Below, one piece after another: positions 8,688 through 17,645 of a DNA stretch of 64,000 nt; the stretch's first letter is position 1; the number at the start of each line of letters is the position of its first letter. The notes under the pieces were generated by a model. The model did no database searches, was not told the origin of the DNA, and saw only the letters and a program-made list of their open reading frames with translations. Made by a program: the position numbers and the translations under genes. This DNA is from JANQIO01 sp043585095 (GTDB taxonomy: Bacteria > Pseudomonadota > Gammaproteobacteria > Pseudomonadales > Halieaceae). The stretch is taken from assembly GCA_043585095.1 (NCBI GenBank), contig CP121321.1:744001-808000 (forward strand), written 5' to 3'.

Positions 8688-9341
8688 CTAGGCTTTGAGG
8701 GTTTTCTTGGGATGCTTGCGGTCGGGGTAACACGTTTGGCAAATATCGCAGACACGCCCGTCACAGCCTCGTGCAGTGCAGAACTCACGGCCATAAAAAA
8801 TAATCTGCAGATGTAAGTCGTTCCAACGCTCCCTTGGAAACAACCTTTTTAGATCACGTTCAGTTTGGGCCACGTTCTTGCCATTGGTGAGCCCCCAACG
8901 CTGTGCCAGGCGATGAATGTGGGTGTCCACCGGAAACGCGGGCTCACCGAAAGCCTGTGCCATGACCACGCTTGCGGTTTTGTGCCCCACGCCCGGCAGG
9001 GTTTCAAGCGCCTGCATGTCCTCGGGCACCTTACCCTCGTATTCCTCCATCAAAATCTCGCTAAGGCGCTTGATGGCCTTGCTCTTCTGCGGGGAGAGGC
9101 CACAGGGACGAATAATTTCGCGTATCTGCTCGGCCGATTTCTTTGCCATATCCCTGGGATTGTCAGCCATGGCGAACAGGGCGGGGGTAACCTGATTGAC
9201 GCGCTCGTCGGTGCACTGGGCACTCAATAGCACCGCCACCAGCAACGTATAAGGGTCAGTGTGATCCAGAGGTACCGGTGGCTTTGGGTACAGGGTCTGT
9301 AGCCTTTCCAGAATAAATGCCACGCGCTCCGCCTTTTTCAT
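8688..9341 (-). CDS. nth: Endonuclease III (DNA glycosylase/AP lyase)
   Basis: Base-excision repair enzyme for oxidised pyrimidines. The helix-hairpin-helix LPGVGHKTASVV carries the catalytic lysine, and PVDTHIHR carries the catalytic aspartate. Length of 217 aa is normal. The C-terminal iron-sulphur loop is unusual: cysteines are at 188, 193, 198, 201 and 204, not in the classical C-X6-C-X2-C-X5-C spacing. The gene starts 2 bp after the dapC stop, so it is probably co-transcribed with dapC. Confidence 0.95.
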   Translation of the reverse strand: MKKAERVAFILERLQTLYPKPPVPLDHTDPYTLLVAVLLSAQCTDERVNQVTPALFAMADNPRDMAKKSAEQIREIIRPCGLSPQKSKAIKRLSEILMEEYEGKVPEDMQALETLPGVGHKTASVVMAQAFGEPAFPVDTHIHRLAQRWGLTNGKNVAQTERDLKRLFPRERWNDLHLQIIFYGREFCTARGCDGRVCDICQTCYPDRKHPKKTLKA

Positions 9342-9343
9342 CG

Positions 9344-10528
9344 TTAGCGCAGTGCCTCACGTAATCTATCGGCGGCCAGTAAACAGTCTTCCAGAGGCGG
9401 CACCAGCGCCAGGCGCAGATGTCCAGCACCCGGGTTGCCGCCCGCGCCCTCGCGACCGAGATATTGGCCTGGCAGCGCGGTAAGGTTGTACTCGGCATGC
9501 AGCCGCTTGGCCAGCACCGTGTCATCTTCATCGAAACGGGGCCAGAGATAAAAACCGGCTTCGGGATGCGCCAGCGTCAGGGTGTCGGATAAGCGATCCA
9601 GCACCGCCTCAAACTTGCTTCGATACAACGCGCGGTTGTGCGTCACGTGCGCTTCATCAGACCAGGCCGCGATGCTGGCGCGTTGATGATGTATGGGCAT
9701 GGCGCAGCCGTGGTAGGTGCGGTAGGCAAGGTAGCGCTCTAATACGCTGGCATCACCCGCTACGAAGCCCGATCGTAAGCCCGGTAGATTGGAGCGCTTG
9801 GACAGACTGTGAAAGACAAGGCAGTTGCGAAAATCGGATTCACCGGCCGCCAGGCAGGCCTCCAGCAACCCCGGTGGCGGTGCCTGTTCGTCTCGATAAA
9901 TTTCGGAATAGCATTCATCGGAGACAATCACAAAGTCATGTTCTTGGGCGAGCTCGACCAGGCGAACCAGCGTCGACAGCGGCGTTACTGCGCCGCTGGG
10001 ATTGCCCGGATTACATACGTATAAAAGCTGGCAGCGTTGCCAGATGTCATCACTCACGGCGCTGTAATCGGGTAGATAGCCGGCGTCGGCGCCGCAGTCC
10101 AAAAACCTCAGTTCCGCTCCGGCTAGCAGCGCAGCGCCTTCATAGATCTGGTAGAAGGGATTGGGCGACAGTACCAGCGGTTTGTCGCCGCGTGTGATCA
10201 CTGCCTGGGCGATGCTGAATAAGCCTTCGCGTGTGCCATTGACGGGCAGCACCTGGCTTTCCGGGTCCACGGCGTCAAGCGAGAACCGAGCTTGCAACCA
10301 GGTGGCAATTGCTTCGCGCAGCTCGGGCAGGCCGCGGGTGGCGGGATAGCGGGATATCTCGGGTAGCGCGTTTGCCAAAACGTCCAACACAAAAGCCGGC
10401 GGCGCGTGTTGGGGTTCACCCATGCCCAGGCTGATAGGGGATTTGTCCGCCGGCGGCAGGTCGCCCGCCAGTAACTGTCGCAGGCGTTCGAACGGATACG
10501 GCTGGAGTAAAGTCAGTTCGGGATTCAT
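9344..10528 (-). CDS. dapC: N-succinyldiaminopimelate aminotransferase
   Basis: Fold-type I PLP aminotransferase, 394 aa. NPGNPSG at 173-179, D204 and Y207 in SDECYSEIY, and the Schiff-base lysine K244 in SLSKRSNLPGLRSG are all present. The overall sequence and its place beside glnD and map match proteobacterial DapC, which converts N-succinyl-2-amino-6-oxopimelate in lysine synthesis; dapD and dapE lie 3-5 kb away. An alternative broad-specificity aspartate/alanine aminotransferase role cannot be ruled out from sequence alone. 18 bp separate it from the glnD stop. Confidence 0.9.
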   Translation of the reverse strand: MNPELTLLQPYPFERLRQLLAGDLPPADKSPISLGMGEPQHAPPAFVLDVLANALPEISRYPATRGLPELREAIATWLQARFSLDAVDPESQVLPVNGTREGLFSIAQAVITRGDKPLVLSPNPFYQIYEGAALLAGAELRFLDCGADAGYLPDYSAVSDDIWQRCQLLYVCNPGNPSGAVTPLSTLVRLVELAQEHDFVIVSDECYSEIYRDEQAPPPGLLEACLAAGESDFRNCLVFHSLSKRSNLPGLRSGFVAGDASVLERYLAYRTYHGCAMPIHHQRASIAAWSDEAHVTHNRALYRSKFEAVLDRLSDTLTLAHPEAGFYLWPRFDEDDTVLAKRLHAEYNLTALPGQYLGREGAGGNPGAGHLRLALVPPLEDCLLAADRLREALR

Positions 10529-10546
10529 GGGCTGAAGCAGGCGCCC

Positions 10547-13213
10547 TTAGGCCGCTACCTGTTGGTCCAGTTCGGTGCAAATGGCTTCCTGGATGCGCGC
10601 CACCAGTTCCTGATCAGCTAGCGGTTGTCCGGCGCTATCGGTGATAAAGAACACGTCTTCGACGCGTTCGCCCAGAGTGGTGATCTTAGCCGCTTGAAGA
10701 ACAATGCCGTAGTCGAAGAATATCCGCCCTATTCGGGCTAACAGGCCCGGCCGGTCAGGGGTGATAACTTCCAACACGCTAACGTTCTTGGCGTCGTCTA
10801 GATACAAACTGGCTTCTGTGGGCATGGTGAAAAAGCGGACTTGTCTTGGCATGCGCCGCGCTACCACTTCCGGGAAGCGATCGCGATCGGTCAGGGTTTT
10901 CTCAAGCGAATCGACAATCTCCTGCAATCGCAGCGTATCGCTGGCGATGGACTCGCCATTGACATCCAGCACGTGGAACGAATCCATTGCCATGCCGTCA
11001 ATGGAGTTGTACAGGCGTGCATCAACCACGCTTAGATTGAGTTGTTCCAATGCTGCGGTGATCACCGAGAACAGAGAGCCCTGACTTTGGGCATGGATAA
11101 AGATTTGTGTTGCGGCATCCGTCTGCAGTGTGTTCTCGGGTTTCACTAATACCAGCGGTGACGCTTTGTCATAGTGCTGGGCGATGGCCTCTGTGTGCCA
11201 CACGATGTCGTCGGGAGTTTCCCTGAGAAAGTAGTCCTCGCCGGCTTCGGCCCAAAGCGCTGCAACCTCTTCTTTGAGAAAACCCCGGTCCTCCAACTGT
11301 TCCATGGATTGTTTTTGGGTCTTGAGAATGGCCTCTTCTTTGCCGACCTGATTTTCCAGGCCTCGCTGCAACGCCCGTCTGGTCTCTGTGTATAGCTGCC
11401 GCAGCAGGGATCCCCGCCACGCGTTCCACAGCGTGGGGTTGGTAGCGGTGATGTCGGCAACCGTAAGCGCTAGTAAATAGTCTAAATACAGCTGGCTGCC
11501 AACGGTGCGCGCGAAGTCCGCGATCACCTCCGGGTCTGATAGGTCTTTGCGTTGGGCAATGCCAGACATCAACAAGTGGTTCTCGACCAGCCACACCACC
11601 AGGTCACCATCTTTTCGACTGATGCCGTGGCGGTCGCAAAAATTGCGAGCGTCCTCCGCGCCGAGTTCGGAATGGTCGCCGCCACGCCCCTTGGCGATAT
11701 CGTGATACAGACCGGCGATATACAGCAGCTCGATTTTGGGAAGACGCCCCGCTACCCGGCTAGTGACCGGGTAGCGTTCTTGCTCCTCGGGGTAGAGAAA
11801 GCGGCGCATGTTTTTGACGACTTCAAGCGTATGCGCGTCCACCGTGTAGATGTGAAACAGATCGTGCTGCATCTGGCCGACGATGCGCCCAAATTCCGGC
11901 AGATACTTGCCCAGTATGCCGTAGCGATTCATACGACGGAGCTGCAGAGCCAATTTATTGTGAGAACGCAGTATCTCCATAAACAGGCGGCGGTTTTCAG
12001 GGTCGTCGCGGAACTGCTGATCGATCAGGTCGCGGCTTTCTCGTGCCAGGCGAATGGTGGCAGCGTGCACACCCTGGATGCGCTCGTCGCTGGCGCAGAG
12101 TAGGAATATCTCCAGCAAAGCAGAAGGCGCTTCCTCAAACGTGGTGTCTGTCTTTACCTCGAGGTAATCGTTGCGGATCTGGAAACGAGGATTGATATCG
12201 ATAATCTCATCGGGACCGTCTGAGTGAAGGATGACCTGATCAAAGTGGAGCATCAGCACTTCGTTAAGCTGTGCAATCGCTAGCGCAGCGCGGTAGTAGC
12301 GTTGCATAAATTGCTCAACGGCAAGCCGCATATCCGAATCTTCAAAACCGAACAGGCGCGCCAGCTCACGCTGATACTCGAACAGCAGCCGGTCTTCACT
12401 GCGACCGGTAACCATGTGCAGCGCATACCTCACCCGCCACAGAAACTCTCGGCAGCGCATCAATATATGTAGTTCGTCCTCGGTCAGGAATCCCAGAGCC
12501 TTGAGTGCCTGTGGGTCACCGGTTTTGTAGTGGCGCAGGGCAATCCAGCTAATGGTCTGAATGTCGCGTAGACCGCCCGGTGACGTTTTTACGTTGGGCT
12601 CTAACTTGTACTCGGTATCGGCGTATTTGGCGTGGCGGCTTTTCTGCTCATCCCATTTCGCGCGGAAGAAATCCGGGCTCGCCCAGACGCTGTCAGCACC
12701 TATGGCGTCATGCATTTGCACCCGCAATCCCGCCGAGCCGACCACCAGGCGCGATTCCATTAGCGTGGTACAGATAGTAACGTCTGCTGAGGCAGCTTCC
12801 TGACAGTCCTTGATGGTGCGAACGCTGTGGCCGACCTCGAGCTTGATATCCCAGAGCAGCTGCAGAAAACTCTCTATAGAGGCCTCCTGTTCAGGGCAGC
12901 GCTCGTCAACCAGAATCATCAAATCGATATCAGAGCGAGGATGGAGCTCGCCGCGCCCGTAGCCGCCCACGGCGACAAGCGCAATGCGTTCTTCACTCCA
13001 CTCGAAGCGGCCCCAGATCAGGCGTAACAGTTCGTCGACAAAGACTGCCTGAAGCTTCAGCAGCTCGCCGATATCGCGCCCATCATTGAAGGCGTCGTGC
13101 AGCCATTGCCTGCCCTGATCACAGGCTTCTCGCAGTGCGCTGATAGGGCTGTCCAGTCCCTCGCATGCCTGTGCCAATACTTCCCGGTCCAGCAATGCCT
13201 TGGGGCAGTGCAT
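10547..13213 (-). CDS. glnD: [Protein-PII] uridylyltransferase/uridylyl-removing enzyme
   Basis: Nitrogen sensor that uridylylates PII when glutamine is low and removes UMP when it is high. From the chosen ATG (888 aa) the nucleotidyltransferase motif GGYGRGELHPRSDIDL is at 83-98 with D95 and D97; an HD domain with YHDIAKGRGGDHS lies near the middle; two ACT domains form the C-terminus (for example VLEVITPDRPGLLARIG). The open frame runs 25 codons further upstream into map. The chosen start overlaps the map stop in the string TAATG, which supports it and indicates translational coupling. Confidence 0.96.
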   Translation of the reverse strand: MHCPKALLDREVLAQACEGLDSPISALREACDQGRQWLHDAFNDGRDIGELLKLQAVFVDELLRLIWGRFEWSEERIALVAVGGYGRGELHPRSDIDLMILVDERCPEQEASIESFLQLLWDIKLEVGHSVRTIKDCQEAASADVTICTTLMESRLVVGSAGLRVQMHDAIGADSVWASPDFFRAKWDEQKSRHAKYADTEYKLEPNVKTSPGGLRDIQTISWIALRHYKTGDPQALKALGFLTEDELHILMRCREFLWRVRYALHMVTGRSEDRLLFEYQRELARLFGFEDSDMRLAVEQFMQRYYRAALAIAQLNEVLMLHFDQVILHSDGPDEIIDINPRFQIRNDYLEVKTDTTFEEAPSALLEIFLLCASDERIQGVHAATIRLARESRDLIDQQFRDDPENRRLFMEILRSHNKLALQLRRMNRYGILGKYLPEFGRIVGQMQHDLFHIYTVDAHTLEVVKNMRRFLYPEEQERYPVTSRVAGRLPKIELLYIAGLYHDIAKGRGGDHSELGAEDARNFCDRHGISRKDGDLVVWLVENHLLMSGIAQRKDLSDPEVIADFARTVGSQLYLDYLLALTVADITATNPTLWNAWRGSLLRQLYTETRRALQRGLENQVGKEEAILKTQKQSMEQLEDRGFLKEEVAALWAEAGEDYFLRETPDDIVWHTEAIAQHYDKASPLVLVKPENTLQTDAATQIFIHAQSQGSLFSVITAALEQLNLSVVDARLYNSIDGMAMDSFHVLDVNGESIASDTLRLQEIVDSLEKTLTDRDRFPEVVARRMPRQVRFFTMPTEASLYLDDAKNVSVLEVITPDRPGLLARIGRIFFDYGIVLQAAKITTLGERVEDVFFITDSAGQPLADQELVARIQEAICTELDQQVAA

Positions 13214-13986
13214 TATATAAAGCTCTCTTCGCTGCGCGCCGTTAGCACCTCGTAGCCGGTACTGGTAACCGCAAGCGTATGCTCCCACTGCGCCGATAGT
13301 CGACCGTCACGGGTGCTTACGGTCCAGCCATCCTTTTTGTTGAGTTTGACGTGTCGACGTCCGGCATTGAGCATTGGTTCGATAGTAAAGGTCATACCTT
13401 CCTGCAGGGTCATGCCTGTCCCAGGGCGACCGTAGTGCAGTACCTGAGGCTCTTCGTGAAAGCCCACGCCGATACCGTGGCCGCAGTACTCTCGGACAAC
13501 CGAGTAATAGTGTTTCTCCGCATGCCGCTGAATGACGTGGCCGATATCCCCCAGGGTAGCGCCGGGTTTGACCATCTCGATGCCCATGTAAAGGCACTCC
13601 TGAGTGATCTTAATCAGGCGCTCGGCGTGGGGTGCGGCGTCGCCCACCAGAAACATTTTGCTGGTATCGCCGTGGTAGCCGTCTTTAATGACGGTGATAT
13701 CGACGTTGATGATGTCGCCCGACTTGAGAATTTTTCGCTCACTGGGAATCCCGTGGCACACGACTTCGTTAACCGAGGTGCAAATCGATCTCGGGAAGCC
13801 GTTGTAGTTAAGCGGTGCGGGTATGGCATCTGCCGCCAGAATGTAGTCGTGGCAGATGCGATCCAGTTGTTCTGTGCTGACACCGGGCACCACATGCTCG
13901 CCGATCATCTCCAGCACCTGTGCTGCAAGCCGGCCTGCTCCTCGCATTTTTTCCAGTGCGTCGCTGTCTTTGATGGTAACGCTCAT
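13213..13986 (-). CDS. map: Methionine aminopeptidase, type I
   Basis: Removes the initiator methionine. Metal ligands are recognisable: two aspartates in NVDITVIKDGYHGDTSK, histidine in CGHGIGVGFHEEP, glutamates in TIEPM and QWEHTLAV. 257 aa from the ATG giving MSVTIKDSD; a second in-frame ATG ten codons upstream (14016) is possible. Its last base is shared with the glnD ATG. The pair map (minus) and rpsB (plus) are divergent, the same arrangement as in E. coli. Confidence 0.96.
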   Translation of the reverse strand: MSVTIKDSDALEKMRGAGRLAAQVLEMIGEHVVPGVSTEQLDRICHDYILAADAIPAPLNYNGFPRSICTSVNEVVCHGIPSERKILKSGDIINVDITVIKDGYHGDTSKMFLVGDAAPHAERLIKITQECLYMGIEMVKPGATLGDIGHVIQRHAEKHYYSVVREYCGHGIGVGFHEEPQVLHYGRPGTGMTLQEGMTFTIEPMLNAGRRHVKLNKKDGWTVSTRDGRLSAQWEHTLAVTSTGYEVLTARSEESFI

Positions 13987-14415
13987 CGTCTCATCCGGAG
14001 TTCGCTGGTCTTCCATGGTGTTGTTCCATGCTGGGTGGCTTCAGGTGAACCGTCGGATCGCCGAACCGTCGGATCGCTGAACCGTCGGATCGCTGCACCG
14101 TCAGATCGCTGAATCGTGAGTTCGCCTGAAAAAAGGGGCAGTATTGTAACCTGAGTGCCCGGGTTGCGTGCAAATTCTGTCTGAAAAACAGTGTGTTAGC
14201 GCGACATCTATGATATAAAGCGCGCCGTCCGACGGGGGTGATGGTACTTCCGCGGAAAACAAAGACGCACACAGGTCGTCACATGGCACAGGGTGCCTTT
14301 CCCGGTCAATCCGCATCACGCCTTGATTTGCAAGGATTAACGCAGATTTAGCGCCGTAAAGAAAGGTTGTGTTATGGGATCTGTGGAGGATTAACCCGGA
14401 CAAATAGGTAACATT
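13987..14415 (+). promoter_or_regulatory. map/rpsB divergent intergenic region with rpsB leader
   Basis: About 430 bp without a gene. The map-proximal part contains a 16 bp tandem repeat. The rest must hold the promoters of map and rpsB; an AT-rich stretch with TATGAT at 14209-14214 is a candidate -10 for rpsB but no good -35 is seen at the right distance. The 200 bp between it and the rpsB ATG would be a long leader, in keeping with the S2-autoregulated leader known for gammaproteobacterial rpsB. I did not fold it. Confidence 0.45.
14047..14110. repeat. Tandem repeat, 4 x 16 bp, upstream of map
   Basis: Four head-to-tail copies of GAACCGTCGGATCGCT, the first ending CC and the fourth with two changes (GCACCGTCAGATCGCT), followed by a decayed fifth start (GAATCG). 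It sits 61 bp upstream of the map start, within the presumed promoter region. Confidence 0.95.
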
Positions 14416-15237
14416 ATGACTACGCAGGTAAGCATGCGTGATCTGCTGCAGGCAGGCGCGCACTTTGGGCACCAGACTCGCTACTGGAACCCTAAAATGG
14501 ACGAGTACATCTTCGGTGCTCGTAACAAGATCCACATTATCAATCTCGAGCACACGGTTCCCGCTTTCAACGAAGCGTTGGCGCTGGTGCAGCAGCTGGC
14601 TTCCAATAAGAACAAAGTTATGTTCGTTGGTACCAAGCGTGCAGCTGGGAAAATCATCAAAGAGCAGGCGACGCGCGCTGGCATGCCCTATGTAAGCCAT
14701 CGCTGGTTGGGCGGAATGTTGACCAACTACAAGACTATTCGCGCATCTATCAAACGCCTTCGCGACCTGGAGACCCAGCAGGCGGACGGTACCTTTGAGA
14801 AGCTGACCAAAAAAGAAGCGCTGATGCGCTCCCGTGCAATGGAGAAGCTTGAGCGTTCCATCGGCGGCATCAAGGAAATGGGTGGCTTGCCAGATGCGCT
14901 GTTTGTGGTTGATGTGGATCACGAGCGCATTGCCATCACCGAAGCCAACAAGCTGGGTATCCCGGTCATCGGCATTGTCGATACCAACTCCAACCCCGAC
15001 GGCATCGACTATGTCATCCCTGGCAACGACGACGCGATTCGCGCCATCAAGCTGTATGTCACCGCTGTAGCGGATGCCTGTCTCGCAGGTCGTGAAGCCA
15101 ACGGCGAAGTCGCTGTGGCGAAGGACGAGTTTGTTGAGGTTGAAGCAGCTGAAAGCGAAGCGCCGGAAGCAGCAGCGCCTGAAGCTGCCGAAGCAGCAGA
15201 AGCGCCCAAAGCTGCCGAGGCTGCGGCCGCGGAGTAA
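14416..15237 (+). CDS. rpsB: 30S ribosomal protein S2
   Basis: 273 aa. The S2 hallmarks are present: AGAHFGHQTRYWNPKM near the N-terminus, THRW-like SHRWLGGMLTNYKTI and PDALFVVDVDHERIAITEA. The E. coli protein has about 241 residues; here the last 45 or so residues are an extra acidic Ala/Glu-rich tail (from about VAVAKDEF onward: repeated EAPEAA and AEAAEA units). The core is intact, so this is a normal ribosomal protein with a low-complexity extension. tsf follows 123 bp downstream after hairpins. Confidence 0.97.
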   Translation: MTTQVSMRDLLQAGAHFGHQTRYWNPKMDEYIFGARNKIHIINLEHTVPAFNEALALVQQLASNKNKVMFVGTKRAAGKIIKEQATRAGMPYVSHRWLGGMLTNYKTIRASIKRLRDLETQQADGTFEKLTKKEALMRSRAMEKLERSIGGIKEMGGLPDALFVVDVDHERIAITEANKLGIPVIGIVDTNSNPDGIDYVIPGNDDAIRAIKLYVTAVADACLAGREANGEVAVAKDEFVEVEAAESEAPEAAAPEAAEAAEAPKAAEAAAAE

Positions 15238-15246
15238 AGGGACACT

Positions 15247-15309
15247 GCCGAGCGCTCGCATGCGTGCGCTCGGCGACCCCGATCTACGATCAAGCGGACT
15301 TGAGTCCGC
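15247..15309 (+). terminator. Two hairpins between rpsB and tsf (attenuator-like)
   Basis: A perfect 9 bp stem GCCGAGCGC (15247-15255) pairs with GCGCTCGGC (15266-15274), and the loop itself can pair further (CGCATGCG). A second stem GCGGAC (15294-15299) pairs with GTCCGC (15304-15309). Neither is followed by a run of T, although five A residues follow the second at 15316. They could give partial termination or RNA processing between rpsB and tsf; simple strong termination is not supported. Confidence 0.5.
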
Positions 15310-15360
15310 GAACCCAAAAATTGAATATGGCCCCGACGCGGGGTGAACGGAGGAATACCA

Positions 15361-16224
15361 ATGTCTGTAGCACTGGTGAAGGAGCTGCGTGAGCGCACCG
15401 GCCTCGGCATGATGGAGTGCAAAAACGCGCTCAAGGCTGCCGATAACGACGTCGAAAAAGCGATCGAAGAGCTGCGCAAATCCAGCGGCATGAAGGCCGC
15501 TAAGAAAGCGGGCCGCACTGCGGCCGACGGCATCGTGGCCGTGCGCGTGGCCGGTGATGCCAGCAGCGCCACCATGGTTGAAGTCAACAGTGAAACGGAT
15601 TTCGTTGCGCGCGACGAAGGATTCCTCGCGTTCGTCGACAAGATCGTTGACGCCGCGCACGCCGCAGGCGGTGAAGATGTAGCGGCCTTGATGGAAGGCG
15701 AGCTTGAATCAGCGCGTGAAGCACTGGTGCAGAAGATTGGCGAGAACATTGGCGTTCGTCGCATCACGCAAGCACAATCCGCTGACGGTGTCGTGGGCAG
15801 CTATGTGCACGGCAATAAGCGCATTGCGGTCTTGGTTGAGCTGAAAGGCGGTGACGCCGAACTCGCGAAAGACGTCGCCATGCACATCGCCGCGGTTAAC
15901 CCCTCCGTGGTCAAGCCGGAGGATATGCCTGAAGACGTGGTTGCCAAGGAAAAGGAAATCTTTACAGCCCAGGCGCAAGAATCTGGCAAGCCCGCTGAGA
16001 TTATCGAGAAGATGATTGGCGGCCGCATTAAGAAGTTTCTGGCCGAGAACAGCCTGGTAGAGCAGGCCTTTGTTAAAGACCCGGACGTTACCGTCGGTAA
16101 ATTGGTGAATGCGGCAGGCGCCGACGTCGTCGCGTTTACGCGGTACGAAGTGGGCGAAGGTATCGACAAGGAAGAAGTCGACTTCGCGGCAGAGGTGGCA
16201 GCGCAGCTTAAAACAGACGATTAA
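15361..16224 (+). CDS. tsf: Elongation factor Ts
   Basis: Guanine-nucleotide exchange factor for EF-Tu. 287 aa. The N-terminal UBA-like domain (ALVKELRERTGLGMMECKNAL) and the EF-Tu-contacting TDFVARD motif at 79-85 are clear. The ATG at 15361 has GGAGGA 6 bp upstream; the open frame begins six codons earlier but that would place the ribosome site inside the gene. Confidence 0.97.
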   Translation: MSVALVKELRERTGLGMMECKNALKAADNDVEKAIEELRKSSGMKAAKKAGRTAADGIVAVRVAGDASSATMVEVNSETDFVARDEGFLAFVDKIVDAAHAAGGEDVAALMEGELESAREALVQKIGENIGVRRITQAQSADGVVGSYVHGNKRIAVLVELKGGDAELAKDVAMHIAAVNPSVVKPEDMPEDVVAKEKEIFTAQAQESGKPAEIIEKMIGGRIKKFLAENSLVEQAFVKDPDVTVGKLVNAAGADVVAFTRYEVGEGIDKEEVDFAAEVAAQLKTDD

Positions 16225-16246
16225 TCTGGACCGTTTCCGGCGTCGT

Positions 16247-16270
16247 TTTCCATAGGGCTTTCCATAGGGA
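16247..16270. repeat. Tandem duplication, 2 x 12 bp, between tsf and pyrH
   Basis: TTTCCATAGGGC is followed directly by TTTCCATAGGGA. The second copy contributes the purine-rich AGGGAG just upstream of the pyrH ATG, so the duplication includes the likely ribosome binding site. Confidence 0.85.
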
Positions 16271-16278
16271 GACCATCA

Positions 16279-17007
16279 ATGCCCAAGCAGTTTGGTGACA
16301 GAAAGTACAAGCGAATTCTGCTCAAGCTTAGCGGTGAAGCACTCACCGGGACCGAGAGCTTCGGTATCGACCCGAAGGTGCTCGATATGATGGCACTGGA
16401 AATCGGTCAGCTAGTGGGCATCGGTGTACAGGTGGGGCTGGTAATCGGCGGCGGTAACCTGTTTCGGGGTGCGGCGCTCAGCGCTGCGGGTCTGGATCGA
16501 GTCACCGGCGATCACATGGGTATGCTCGCCACGGTAATGAATGCACTTGCGATGCGAGACGCGCTAGAGCGTTCGAGCATTGCCACGCAGGTCATGTCTG
16601 CCATACCGATGAGCGGTGTGGTAGACCACTACGACAGTCGCAAGGCTATGCGGGCCCTCACCAACGGGGACGTGGTCATTTTTGCTGCCGGTACTGGCAA
16701 CCCTTTCTTTACGACTGACTCCTCCGCCTGCCTGCGCGCTATTGAGGTAGAGGCCGACCTCATGCTGAAGGCGACAAAGGTGGATGGCGTATATAATGCC
16801 GATCCCATGAAGGTTGAGAACGCCGTTAAATACGACGAGCTCAGCCTCGACGAGGTGCTTAAACAGGAGTTGGGCGTGATGGACCTGACCGCAACAGTGC
16901 TTTGCCGCGACCATGGTCTGCCCGTGCGGGTGTTTGCGATGGAGCAAAAAGGAGCCCTTTTGAGCATCGTTCGCGGTGGTAATGAAGGCACACTGATTTA
17001 TCCTTGA
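16279..17007 (+). CDS. pyrH: Uridylate kinase
   Basis: Bacterial UMP kinase of the amino-acid kinase fold, making UDP. 242 aa, standard. RILLKLSGEALTG near the N-terminus, GGGNLFRG for substrate/ATP binding, and the C-terminal KATKVDGVYNADP segment are all present. It lies in the conserved tsf-pyrH-frr order; start ATG 8 bp after a purine-rich GGGAGA. Confidence 0.97.
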   Translation: MPKQFGDRKYKRILLKLSGEALTGTESFGIDPKVLDMMALEIGQLVGIGVQVGLVIGGGNLFRGAALSAAGLDRVTGDHMGMLATVMNALAMRDALERSSIATQVMSAIPMSGVVDHYDSRKAMRALTNGDVVIFAAGTGNPFFTTDSSACLRAIEVEADLMLKATKVDGVYNADPMKVENAVKYDELSLDEVLKQELGVMDLTATVLCRDHGLPVRVFAMEQKGALLSIVRGGNEGTLIYP

Positions 17008-17032
17008 TACTTAATCAGGCGGGACATCAGTT

Positions 17033-17068
17033 ACGAGATAAGCGACAAGATAAGCTACGAGAGCGGGA
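17033..17068. repeat. Short tandem repeat, 12 bp unit, between pyrH and frr
   Basis: ACGAGATAAGCG, ACAAGATAAGCT, then a partial ACGAGAGCGGG. The last copy runs into the GGGAG that serves frr. Same style as the other junction repeats in this window. Confidence 0.7.
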
Positions 17069-17077
17069 GCAGATGCG

Positions 17078-17635
17078 GTGATAGACGATATAAAGAATGA
17101 AGCTGCAGAGCGCATGGCCAAGAGCCTTGAAGCCTTGAGCCATAACTTCAACAAGATCCGCACAGGTCGAGCGCACCCTAGCCTCCTGGATGACATTCGC
17201 ATCGAGTACTACGGCGCGGACACCCCTTTGAATCAGATGGCCAACATCACCGTCGAGGATGGGCGCACATTGGCCGTCACTGCCTGGGACAAGTCCGTTG
17301 TTCCCTTGATCGAAAAGGCTATCCTGAAATCTGATCTAGGCCTCAACCCGGCAACCGCGGGCGAAACAATCCGCATTCCTATGCCGCCGCTGACCGAAGA
17401 GACCCGTAAGGGCTTTATCAAGCAAGCACGCACTGAAGCAGAGTCTGCCAGAGTATCTGTGCGCAACGCACGTCGCGACGCGATGGCAATGCTCAAAGAG
17501 CTTGAAAAAGAGAAAGATATTTCCGAAGACGAAGAACGCCGCGGGCAGGATGACGTGCAAAAGCTCACCGACCGATACGTGGCTGATGTCGAGAAGGCGC
17601 TGGAGGAGAAAGAAGCCGATCTCCTCGAAATCTGA
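17078..17635 (+). CDS. frr: Ribosome recycling factor
   Basis: 185 aa, the exact family length. Splits post-termination ribosomes with EF-G. The sequence shows FNKIRTGRAHPSLLDDI, the NMANI-type MANITVEDGRT segment, and the C-terminal helix (DDVQKLTDRYVADVEKAL). Starts with GTG, with GGGAG 8 bp upstream; no ATG start is available in the right place. Confidence 0.97.
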   Translation: MIDDIKNEAAERMAKSLEALSHNFNKIRTGRAHPSLLDDIRIEYYGADTPLNQMANITVEDGRTLAVTAWDKSVVPLIEKAILKSDLGLNPATAGETIRIPMPPLTEETRKGFIKQARTEAESARVSVRNARRDAMAMLKELEKEKDISEDEERRGQDDVQKLTDRYVADVEKALEEKEADLLEI

Positions 17636-17645
17636 GTCTTAGTCG

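Noticed and set aside
8387..8794. Minus-strand frame with repeated RRAPLGVPHSACP peptide
   Set aside because: It is the translation of the 14 bp tandem array, bounded by parts of ggt and nth; not a gene.
14101..15660. Minus-strand open frame of 519 codons
   Set aside because: It lies entirely opposite rpsB and the start of tsf, both certain; it has no recognisable domain and arises from the codon bias of the real genes.
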